NCBI GenBank assembly: GCA_035384965.1
Contig: DAOOJE010000011.1
Span: 1-64,000, forward strand
Source: JAAYVZ01 sp035384965
GTDB taxonomy: Bacteria; Acidobacteriota; Thermoanaerobaculia; Thermoanaerobaculales; Thermoanaerobaculaceae
Length of the DNA stretch: 64,000 nt
Reading direction: 5' to 3'
The translations under genes and the position numbers were made by a program. The notes beneath the pieces are model-generated. The model was given only the letters and a program-made list of their open reading frames with translations, ran no database searches and was not told the DNA's origin. This document shows positions 37,491 to 44,784 of the stretch, in pieces; positions within the stretch are counted from its first letter, which is position 1, and every line of letters starts with the position of its first letter.

Positions 37491-38651
37491 CTAGAACACC
37501 CTGGCGGGTTGTGCGCCGGGAACCCCGGCCTGTTGCGCCGCGCCTGCCCTGGCACGGAGCCCGTCCGCCACGAGCTCCGAGAAGAACATCGCCAGCGGCC
37601 GATAGGCGAGGTGGGACCACTTGCCGAACGGCACCTCGAGCACGAGCATCGGCACCACGCCCATCATGTGGGCCAGGTACGCGACGTTCGCCGCCAACTC
37701 GAAGCCGGTACGGTGGAGCACGTGCTGCACCACGCCTGTGGTGCCGACGTAGAGCAGGAGTACGAGGAAGATCCAGTCCGTCTCGTGGGAGTGCTTGGTG
37801 CCCGGGCGGGTTTTCTTGACCCGGCCGCGCAGCATGAGGATCGTGGCCCCGATGAGCCCCGCGCTCGCCGCATACCCGAAAGCATGCACGCTCCAGTTGA
37901 TCTGCGGCCCGGCCTGGACCTCGTGGAGGAAGAACATGATGAGGGTGAACATCACCACGTAGCTCAGCATGAGGGCGAGGTGGAGCAGCCACGGCCCCTT
38001 CTCCCCGCACTGCGCGTACCGCTTCTGGGTGAAGAAGTGGAACGGCAGCGTCACGACACCCTTGAGGTAGGACAACAGCGGGACCGCGATGTCCTTCCGG
38101 CTCCCGACGGTGAACCACCACATCCGCACGCTGTTGACGGCAAGCAGCAGCGTCAGCACGGCCGCCATCCCCCAGTCGAAGAGGTGGACTCGGGCGCTGG
38201 GGAGGAACGCGCCGGGGCCGTCGTAGACGCGGATGTCGCCTTGCGACAGCCCGTAGAAGGCGAACCCGAGCCCGGTCAGGATCGCCAGCACGATGACGGC
38301 GACCACCTCGGCCTTCCACGACCGGTAGAACAGGCGCGAGATGCCGGTGAAGTCATAGCGCGAGGTGAGCCAGCGCCGAAGGCTCATCATGGTCTCGCCC
38401 GGCTCCGCCTCCCGCGGGCACTGCTCGGAGCACTGCCCGCAGTAGTAGCAAAGCCAAGGCTCCAGCGAGGAAAGCAGTTTGGACTCGAGCCCCATCTGCA
38501 GCATCCGCATGCTGCGGCGCGGAAACACGAACGGGTCCTTCGAGTGCGGGCAGACCGCGGAGCAGTTGCCGCAGTGGTAGCAGTTGCTGACATCCTCGGC
38601 GCCGTATCGTTCGATCTCGTCGATCAGCTTGGGGTTGACTCGGATGGCCAT
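37491..38651 (-). CDS. QmoC-like fusion of HdrC-type ferredoxin and HdrE-type membrane subunit
   Basis: A 386-aa protein. Residues 1-110 hold two [4Fe-4S] sites of HdrC type, CYHCGNCSAVCPHS and CYYCGQCSEQCPRE. Six or so membrane helices follow (for example VVAVIVLAILTGLGFAFYG and MLSYVVMFTLIMFFL), with histidines suited to heme b binding. This arrangement is that of QmoC in sulfate reducers, which connects Hdr-like subunits to menaquinone. Here it implies that the formate module is coupled to the quinone pool (inference). ATG 38651 behind GAGG is preferred; GTG 38657 is possible. Confidence 0.85.
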   Translation of the reverse strand: MAIRVNPKLIDEIERYGAEDVSNCYHCGNCSAVCPHSKDPFVFPRRSMRMLQMGLESKLLSSLEPWLCYYCGQCSEQCPREAEPGETMMSLRRWLTSRYDFTGISRLFYRSWKAEVVAVIVLAILTGLGFAFYGLSQGDIRVYDGPGAFLPSARVHLFDWGMAAVLTLLLAVNSVRMWWFTVGSRKDIAVPLLSYLKGVVTLPFHFFTQKRYAQCGEKGPWLLHLALMLSYVVMFTLIMFFLHEVQAGPQINWSVHAFGYAASAGLIGATILMLRGRVKKTRPGTKHSHETDWIFLVLLLYVGTTGVVQHVLHRTGFELAANVAYLAHMMGVVPMLVLEVPFGKWSHLAYRPLAMFFSELVADGLRARAGAAQQAGVPGAQPARVF

Positions 38652-38666
38652 GCTCACCGCCTCGCT

Positions 38667-40466
38667 CTACGCCAGTCGAAGGGTCCTGGCGCGCGCCTCG
38701 ATGGTCGACAGGTCGAGATCGGCTCGACTGCCGAGGGTCTTGCCCCGTGAAATGCTCTTCAGGACCCCGGCCGCGACCGCAGACGCCTGGGCCACCGTGT
38801 CCGGGATGTCCTTCGGCGCGTGACACGCTCCGGCGACGAAAACGCCCCCGCGCTCGGTCTCGGTGGGATCCCCGTTGTAGTCGAGCTCCTGCAGCCAGCC
38901 GTCGCGATCGACCGGCACCCGCAGCATTTCCGCAAGCCTTCTCGTTCCCGCCGCAGGCACCAGGCCGACCGCGAGAATGACCATGTCCACCGGAAACTCG
39001 ACCACGCTGTCGTGCACCATGTCCTCGCCCTTGACGTACATCTGCCCGTCACGCTCGATGACGGCGGCGGTCCGGCCCCTCACCACGAACGTCCCCTCGG
39101 CCTTGATGCGCTCGGCGAACTCCTCGTAGCCCTTCCCGAACGCGCGCATGTCGATGTAGAACTCGTAGCACGGCGCGCCCTCCAGCTTTTCCTTGACGAG
39201 GTGCGCGAACTTGAGCGAGTACATGCAGCAGACCCGGGAGCAGTAGGAGTTGTACCTCGCGTCGCGCGAGCCCACGCAGTGGATGATGGCCACCGACCTC
39301 GGCGGCTCGCCGTCGGCCGACAGGACCCACTCTTCGACCTTACGGCGCTTGTTGAACTGCCGGGTCTTCGTGACGATGCGGCCACCGGTCGGCCCCGAGG
39401 CGTTGGTCAGTCGCTCGAACTCGAGCGAGGTCAGCACGTTGGGCAGCTTGCCGTAGCCGAACGCCGCAATCTTCGAGGCGTCGAGCATGTCGTAACCCAC
39501 CGCGAGGACGATGTTGCCGACCTCCACCTCGATCGTCTCGTCACGCTGATCGAGGTTGATGCACCCCTTGGGGCACTTCTTCGCGCACGCACCGCACCTC
39601 TTGCCGCCGCTCTGGACGTACGTGCACTGCGTCTCGTCGATGAGGTACACGTTCGGCACCGCTTGCGGGAACGGCATGTACACGGCCTTGCGCTCGGCGA
39701 TCCCGCAGTCGAACTCGGAAGGGACTCTGGTCGGGCAGACCTCGGCGCAGACACCGCAGGACACGCACGCCTTGGGGTCCACACGCCGCGCCTTCTTGAG
39801 GATCGTCGCCCTGTACGCCCCCGGCTCGCCCGTGATCTGCTGGACCTCCGAGTAGGTCATGAGCTCGATGCACTCGTGCTGTCCCACGGCCACCATCTTC
39901 GGCGTGAGGATGCAGGCGGCGCAGTCGAGCGTCGGAAACGTCTTGTCGAACATCGCCATGTGCCCGCCGATGGTGCCGGAGCGCTCGACCAGGTAGACCT
40001 TCTGGCCGGCGTCGGCGATCTCGAGCGCCGCCTGGATGCCGCCCACGCCGCCGCCGATGACCAGCGTCGCGCGGTTGACCGGCATCAGCCGGGATTCCGC
40101 AGCGAGGCTGAACGGCACGCCGCGGGTGGCGCATGCGACGATGGCCTGGGCCCGCTCCGTGAGGTTGGCGCCGCCTCCGCCGTGCTCGCGGAACGAGGCG
40201 AGGCGGACCTCGGTGGGGTCGCGGCCGGCGAGCGCCATGGCCCGGGTGAACGCCGGCTTGAGCCGGCCCGGGCAGTCGGCGGCGAGCACGATACGGTCGA
40301 GTCCGGCACCGCGAATCTCTTCGGCCAGCGCCAGAGGATCCGGGCGGGGGCGCTCGTTCACCTCCCGGACGAGTTCCACCTCCGGCAAGTTGCGTGCGTA
40401 GTTGGCCACCGCTTCGTAGTTGATCCCCTCGCGCCCGGACTGCCTCAGGAAAACGCCGATTCTCAT
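38667..40466 (-). CDS. Second HdrA-like FAD/iron-sulfur protein (N-terminal Cys motif lost)
   Basis: A 599-aa paralogue of the HdrA at 35741-37477. It begins MRIGVFLRQSGREG, so the CxCG of HdrA is replaced. The FAD fingerprint is GGGVGGIQAALEIADAG. Cysteines in TLDCAACILTPKM and the ferredoxin-like sites CVSCGVCAEVCPTR and CGACAKKCPKG lie in the middle, not at the C-terminus. HCVGSRDARYNSYCSRVCC is shared with the paralogue. Having two such flavoproteins plus a QmoC-like subunit parallels QmoABC. ATG 40466 follows GGAGGGG. It is separated by 130 bases from the receiver gene upstream. Confidence 0.85.
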   Translation of the reverse strand: MRIGVFLRQSGREGINYEAVANYARNLPEVELVREVNERPRPDPLALAEEIRGAGLDRIVLAADCPGRLKPAFTRAMALAGRDPTEVRLASFREHGGGGANLTERAQAIVACATRGVPFSLAAESRLMPVNRATLVIGGGVGGIQAALEIADAGQKVYLVERSGTIGGHMAMFDKTFPTLDCAACILTPKMVAVGQHECIELMTYSEVQQITGEPGAYRATILKKARRVDPKACVSCGVCAEVCPTRVPSEFDCGIAERKAVYMPFPQAVPNVYLIDETQCTYVQSGGKRCGACAKKCPKGCINLDQRDETIEVEVGNIVLAVGYDMLDASKIAAFGYGKLPNVLTSLEFERLTNASGPTGGRIVTKTRQFNKRRKVEEWVLSADGEPPRSVAIIHCVGSRDARYNSYCSRVCCMYSLKFAHLVKEKLEGAPCYEFYIDMRAFGKGYEEFAERIKAEGTFVVRGRTAAVIERDGQMYVKGEDMVHDSVVEFPVDMVILAVGLVPAAGTRRLAEMLRVPVDRDGWLQELDYNGDPTETERGGVFVAGACHAPKDIPDTVAQASAVAAGVLKSISRGKTLGSRADLDLSTIEARARTLRLA

Positions 40467-40596
40467 CGCCCCTCCACTCGCTGCACGCCAGGGGTGTGCC
40501 GCCCCCCGCCGCCTCTCCCGCCCGACGTCGGTCGCGGCCTCCCCGGCCCGCGGCCGGCCCGCGGCGGGAGCAGACGCGGCAGGACAAGCCGGCCGG

Positions 40597-41382
40597 TCAT
40601 GGCTGCTTCCTCCCACCCGCCAGCTCCTCGACGAGCCGCACCAGCGTGTCGATCTCGATCGGCTTGGAAACGAAACCGTCGACCGGCAGCATGTCCTCGT
40701 CCTCCCGGGGCGAGAACGGGAAACGCCGCTGGCCCAGGCTCGAGGAGACGGCCAGGATGGGGGTGTGCTTGAGGCGTGGATCCTGTCGGAGCTGCCGCGA
40801 GAACAGGCACCCGTCGGTCGCGGTCTCGAGCATGACATCGAGGAGGACGACGTCCGGGTGCAGGGCGCGGGCCAGCTCCAGACCCTCCTCGGCTGTCGCG
40901 GCTCCCGCCACCGTGAAGCCGCGCCGGGAAAGCACGGCCATCACGCTCTCCCGGAAATCCGCATCGTCGTCCACGACCAGCACCGAGGTCTTCCGGGTGG
41001 CGGGGGTCCGCGGCGGCCCGACTGCCTCCGCGACAACTGCCGCCAGCTCGTCGACCTCCCCTTCCTCGTAGACGTAGTAGTAGTACACGCCTGCATCTCT
41101 GACCCGTGCCTCGAGCTCGGCCGTGCTGGCGGGCGTCGCGAAGACGATCTTCACGTGCTCGTCGGCCGCCCGGATGACCGGCACGGCCTGGATCCCCGTC
41201 ATGTCCGCGGCAGCAGCGTGCACGACGGCCACCCCGAACCCGGCGCGCACCAGCACCCGGACCGCCTCGGCCACCGACTCGCACGTCTCGATGTCGGCCC
41301 ACCCTCGAGCGGCGAGAGCGGCCACAAAAGCCTCTCGCACGCCGCGGTCGCTGGCCACGATGAGAATGCCGGTGCGCGTCAT
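40597..41382 (-). CDS. Double receiver-domain response regulator
   Basis: A 261-aa protein made of two receiver-like domains with no output domain. The first (1-125) is degenerate: its phosphorylation pocket has VVHAAAADM in place of an Asp, and an acidic tail with YYYYVYEEG. The second (from about 133) is canonical: VLVVDDDADFRE, phospho-acceptor Asp in DVVLLDVMLE and the lysine in GFVSKPI. It may serve as a phosphate sink or a relay between the histidine kinase and the NtrC-type activator. It is the first gene after the sigma-54 promoter at 41422-41437. ATG 41382 has only a weak ribosome site. Confidence 0.8.
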   Translation of the reverse strand: MTRTGILIVASDRGVREAFVAALAARGWADIETCESVAEAVRVLVRAGFGVAVVHAAAADMTGIQAVPVIRAADEHVKIVFATPASTAELEARVRDAGVYYYYVYEEGEVDELAAVVAEAVGPPRTPATRKTSVLVVDDDADFRESVMAVLSRRGFTVAGAATAEEGLELARALHPDVVLLDVMLETATDGCLFSRQLRQDPRLKHTPILAVSSSLGQRRFPFSPREDEDMLPVDGFVSKPIEIDTLVRLVEELAGGRKQP

Positions 41383-41421
41383 GCGACCCAACTCGAATCC
41401 CCGCCTAGCGCCGATGTGAAG

Positions 41422-41437
41422 AGCACGTTCCGTGCCA
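41422..41437 (-). promoter_or_regulatory. Sigma-54 (-24/-12) promoter of the Hdr-Fdh operon
   Basis: On the minus strand TGGCACG (41437-41431), four bases, then GTGCT (41426-41422). The consensus is TGGCACG-N4-TTGCW, so only one core base differs, and the GG/GC spacing is right. Transcription would begin near 41412, giving a leader of about 30 bases before the double-receiver gene at 41382. A sigma-54 activator gene ends just 180 bases upstream, which strongly supports the call. Confidence 0.8.
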
Positions 41438-41460
41438 CGCGCGCCGCAACGCGCGCCGCA
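41437..41460. repeat. Tandem 12-bp direct repeat abutting the sigma-54 promoter
   Basis: ACGCGCGCCGCA occurs twice without a gap (41437-41448, 41449-41460), touching the -24 element. It could be part of an activator or IHF region, or be chance in GC-rich DNA. Enhancer sites of NtrC-type activators usually lie further upstream, so a binding role is uncertain. Confidence 0.5.
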
Positions 41461-41617
41461 TCCTCGCGTGCGCTCGCTGCTGCCTCCTCTTCTGAGCGCC
41501 ACCGCCCGTCTCGCCCTGGCCGCCGCCGCAGCCCCATCGGGGCGATCCGCCACACCCTCCGTGGCGAACCTCCCCGGCCGGCCGTCGGCTCGCCTGCGAG
41601 CGGCGTGGGTGCGCGGC

Positions 41618-42961
41618 TCAGCTCGCCCCGCGCAGCCTCCGCCACAGCGTCTTGCGGTCGATGCCGAGCAGGCGGGCGGCCGCCGTCTGGTTCCCGCCAC
41701 ACGCCCGCAGCACGCGCAGGACGTGCTCCCGCTCGACCTCTCTGAGGTCGACGGCCGCCCCCTGGGGAGGTGGCTTGACACCGGCCGCCTCACCGAGCCA
41801 CAGCAGGTCCCTGGTGTCGATGGTGTCGCCGTCGGCCAGAACCACGGCGCGCTCGACGATGTTCTCCAGCTCGCGCACGTTGCCGGGCCAGGGGTGAGCC
41901 ATCATGGCCGCCATCGCCGCCTCGGAGAAACCCCGCACTTTCTTGTGGCACTTGCGGTTGGCCAGCTCGAGAAAGTGCGCCGCGAGGAGCGGAATGTCCT
42001 CGGCGCGCTGGCGCAGCGGCGGGACGATGATCGGCACCACGCACAGCCGGTAATAGAGGTCTTCGCGGAAGCGGCCGGCCCGGATCTCGTCCGGCAGGTT
42101 CCTGTTGGTGGCGGCGATGATCCGCACGTCGATCGGAATCGGCCGGGTGCTGCCGACCCGGGTGATTTCCCGTTCCTGCAGCACGCGCAGGAGCTTGGCC
42201 TGGATGTCGATGCCGACGTTGCCGATCTCGTCGAAGAACACCGTCCCCGAGCTGGCGAGTTCCAGCCGCCCGTGCTTGGTGGTGGTGGCGCTCGTGAAGG
42301 ATCCCTTCATGTGGCCGAAGAGCTCGCTCTCGAACAGGGTACCGACCAGCGCGCCGCAGTCGACCACCACGAACGGGCGGTCCCGCCGCGAGCTGCCTTG
42401 CCAGACGGCCCGCGCCACCACCTCCTTCCCCGTGCCGGACTCGCCCGCGATGAGCACCGTGCTGTCGGTGGGACCGACCCGCGCAACGAGGTCCCGGATG
42501 CGCTGGATCGGCTCGCTCGAGCCGACGAACGCCCGGTGCACGCCCTGCGCCTCGATTTCCTTCTTCAGGATCTGGTTTTCGAGCGACAGGCGGTGGGCGT
42601 GGAGGCTGCGCTCCACCGCGATCCGTAACGCTTCGGGGGTGAACGGCTTGGACAGGAAATCGGCGGCGCCGTTCTTCATCGCCTCGACGGCCAGGTCCAC
42701 CGTGGCATAGCCCGTGATGACGATGACCGGCATCCCCGGCGCCTCGCTGCGCAGCCAGGCCAGGATCTCCATACCCCCGGGGCCCGGCATGCACACGTCG
42801 GTGATCACGAGATCGAAGACCCGCTGACCGAGCATGTCGATCGCCGCTGCGCCGCTGTCCGCCTCGGTCACTGCGTAGCCTGCCTTGCCCAGGACACACG
42901 CGCAGGCGAACCGCATGTCGGCGTCGTCGTCGACAACCAGGATGCTCGTCGGGGCATTCAC
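41618..42961 (-). CDS. NtrC-family sigma-54-dependent response regulator
   Basis: A 447-aa activator: receiver domain (VDDDADMR, phospho-Asp in LVITDVCMPG, Lys in SKPFTPE), AAA+ domain (Walker A AGESGTGKE, Walker B FFDEIGNV, arginine finger region RFREDLYYRL) and a Fis-type HTH (NQTAAARLLGIDRKTLWRRL). The sigma-54 contact loop, normally GAFTGA, reads GSFTSA; the key Thr is kept but both small residues change. It is likely to switch on the promoter at 41422-41437 and hence the formate module. The GTG start at 42961 is used because the upstream reading is not domain-like. The signal is unknown; formate or redox is a guess. Confidence 0.88.
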   Translation of the reverse strand: MNAPTSILVVDDDADMRFACACVLGKAGYAVTEADSGAAAIDMLGQRVFDLVITDVCMPGPGGMEILAWLRSEAPGMPVIVITGYATVDLAVEAMKNGAADFLSKPFTPEALRIAVERSLHAHRLSLENQILKKEIEAQGVHRAFVGSSEPIQRIRDLVARVGPTDSTVLIAGESGTGKEVVARAVWQGSSRRDRPFVVVDCGALVGTLFESELFGHMKGSFTSATTTKHGRLELASSGTVFFDEIGNVGIDIQAKLLRVLQEREITRVGSTRPIPIDVRIIAATNRNLPDEIRAGRFREDLYYRLCVVPIIVPPLRQRAEDIPLLAAHFLELANRKCHKKVRGFSEAAMAAMMAHPWPGNVRELENIVERAVVLADGDTIDTRDLLWLGEAAGVKPPPQGAAVDLREVEREHVLRVLRACGGNQTAAARLLGIDRKTLWRRLRGAS

Positions 42962-43305
42962 GGCGCACGACCCCGCTCGCCGCGCAATGGCGGGCGGCCC
43001 CCGAACCCCCTCGCCGGGCCCGGGGCGGCCGCGCTGCCGGCGTTGCGCCGGTGTGATCGAACGGCGAGAGTGGCGGCAGAAAACGCCACACCGCACCCGT
43101 CCACGGCCCGCACCCGCCCGACCGACCGGCGGGAGCACCCCCGGGGACGGACGCCACTGGCCCTTCTCCCTCGCTGGGGCATCATGCCACAGTCTAACAG
43201 GCCCACCCTCGGGCCTCGCGCCGCCCGAAGGTGCCTGATCGCTCCGCCCGGCTGGACGGGGGCGGAGCTTGACGGTGCGGGCGCCCGGCAGGGACACTGC
43301 ACGGC
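42962..43305. other. Divergent intergenic region
   Basis: About 340 bases between the activator gene (minus strand) and the GT-C pair (plus strand). It should hold both promoters, but I found no good -35/-10 or -24/-12 pair. A GCATCATGCCAC string near 43179 has the wrong GG/GC spacing for sigma-54. No open reading frame of convincing character and no RNA gene was recognised. Confidence 0.4.
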
Positions 43306-44784
43306 GTGACCGGGCTTCGCCTGCGACCGGGGTTGGCGCTGGTCGTGCCGGCGGCGCTGGCGCTGGCGCTCGCTGGCACCGGGGCCTGGGTGCGGCCGCC
43401 GTGGCACGACGAGTACTTCACGGCGTGGGCGGCACGGCTGCCGTGGAGCGACCTGCTGGCGGCACTGCGGCTCGACTCGGGTCCGCCCCTGCTGTACGCC
43501 CTTTCCCGTCTCGCGACGCTGCTCGGGCTGCCGGCGCTCGGCGCGGCGCGCGCGGTCGCCGCGCTGTGCGGAGCCGGTGCCGTCGCCCTCGTGGCCGCCA
43601 CCGCGCGGTCGCGCTGGGGCGGCGGTGCGGCGTGGACGGCCGGTCTCCTCCTCGCCTTCCACCCCCTGGCGCTGCACTGGAGCTGCGAGGGGCGGGCGTA
43701 CGCCCTCTTGCTTTTCGCTGCCGCCTGGGGCTGGTTCGAGCTGACACGGATGGAAGGGGGCCTGCCGCGAGCCTGGAGGCTCGGGATCGCGGTCGCTCTC
43801 GGCTGCTGGTCGCACAGCCTTGGCTTGCTCCTCGCCTCGGCGCTCGCCGCCGCCTGTGTCGCCCTGCCCGTCACGGTCCGGCGGCGCGGCCTCGTGGCGA
43901 TTGCCGCCGGCCTCGCCTCGCACCTGCCGTGGTTGCCGGTGATGCTGGGCCAGCCGCCAGCGGCCATCGCCTGGATGGCGCACCTGTGGGAGCAGCTCGC
44001 CATCCCTCGCTCGATGGCGCTCGCGATCGGCCGCTACCTCTCGCCCGTCGCGGCGTTCGGCGGCGTGCTCGATCTCCCTTCGCCGCCGCTGGCTGTCGAG
44101 GTGGCCGGCGCGGTCCTGACCGCGGCGCTGTTGGGGCTCGCCTTGTGCCGTCCCGGCGAGGTCGCGATTCCGGCCCTCGGGGTCGGGGTGCCGGCGGCCG
44201 CGTTTGCGGCCCTCGTGCTGGCGTCGGTGCCGGTGTTCTACCCGGGGCGGGCACACGTGCTGCTACTGGCGCCGTTCGCCGTCCTGCTCGCTGCGCCGCG
44301 CGGCAAGGCGGCGCGGATGGCGGCCGCGCTGCTGGTCGCTGGCGGCCTCGCGGTCTCACTGCGGAGCGTCGCGGCCTGGGCCGCCGAGCCGGAGCCGATC
44401 GAGGCCCGCCTCGCCCGCCGGCTGCGCGCCGAGCTGCCCGCGGGCGGGACCGTGGTCGTGGGCGGGATCTGGCGGCTGGGGCTCGACTACCATCTCGGCG
44501 GCGGGTCACCCCGCCTCGAGCTGGTGAGCGTACCCGAGGCGGCCGGGCGCCACCCGGGCTGGTACGTGGATGGCCACGACCGGCTGCAGCCCGGCGAGCT
44601 CGAGGCGCTGGCTCGCCGCCTCGGCGAGCAGCCGGGGCGCGCCGCGGTGCTCGTCGCTCCCGGCGCCGATACAGCCCCGGCCCTCCGGCAGCTCGCGGCT
44701 CGCCTCGGCCTCGCACCGGCCGCCGAGGTGCCGGGTGGAGTGCTGTACCTGCCATCGCCGCATCGCCGGGGAGGCGGAACATGA
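43306..44784 (+). CDS. GT39-like membrane glycosyltransferase (first of a pair)
   Basis: A 492-aa polytopic protein with eleven or so helices. The first periplasmic loop has the catalytic-type acidic pair PPWHDEYFTAW, and later SGPPLLYALSRL, as in GT-C enzymes of family 39/83. A C-terminal soluble domain of about 150 residues follows. It would transfer a sugar from a polyprenyl-phosphate donor to lipid or protein. It begins with GTG 43306 behind CAGGGAC and overlaps the next GT-C gene by ATGA, so both are made together. Confidence 0.7.
   Translation: MTGLRLRPGLALVVPAALALALAGTGAWVRPPWHDEYFTAWAARLPWSDLLAALRLDSGPPLLYALSRLATLLGLPALGAARAVAALCGAGAVALVAATARSRWGGGAAWTAGLLLAFHPLALHWSCEGRAYALLLFAAAWGWFELTRMEGGLPRAWRLGIAVALGCWSHSLGLLLASALAAACVALPVTVRRRGLVAIAAGLASHLPWLPVMLGQPPAAIAWMAHLWEQLAIPRSMALAIGRYLSPVAAFGGVLDLPSPPLAVEVAGAVLTAALLGLALCRPGEVAIPALGVGVPAAAFAALVLASVPVFYPGRAHVLLLAPFAVLLAAPRGKAARMAAALLVAGGLAVSLRSVAAWAAEPEPIEARLARRLRAELPAGGTVVVGGIWRLGLDYHLGGGSPRLELVSVPEAAGRHPGWYVDGHDRLQPGELEALARRLGEQPGRAAVLVAPGADTAPALRQLAARLGLAPAAEVPGGVLYLPSPHRRGGGT

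Noticed and set aside
35304..40466. A sulfate-reduction Qmo locus
   Set aside because: QmoC-like and HdrA-like subunits are present, but no aprBA, sat or dsr genes occur, while a formate dehydrogenase is in the same operon.
43165..43195. Second sigma-54-like promoter before the activator gene
   Set aside because: The GC and CC dinucleotides are only six bases apart, not ten, so the spacing excludes a -24/-12 promoter.
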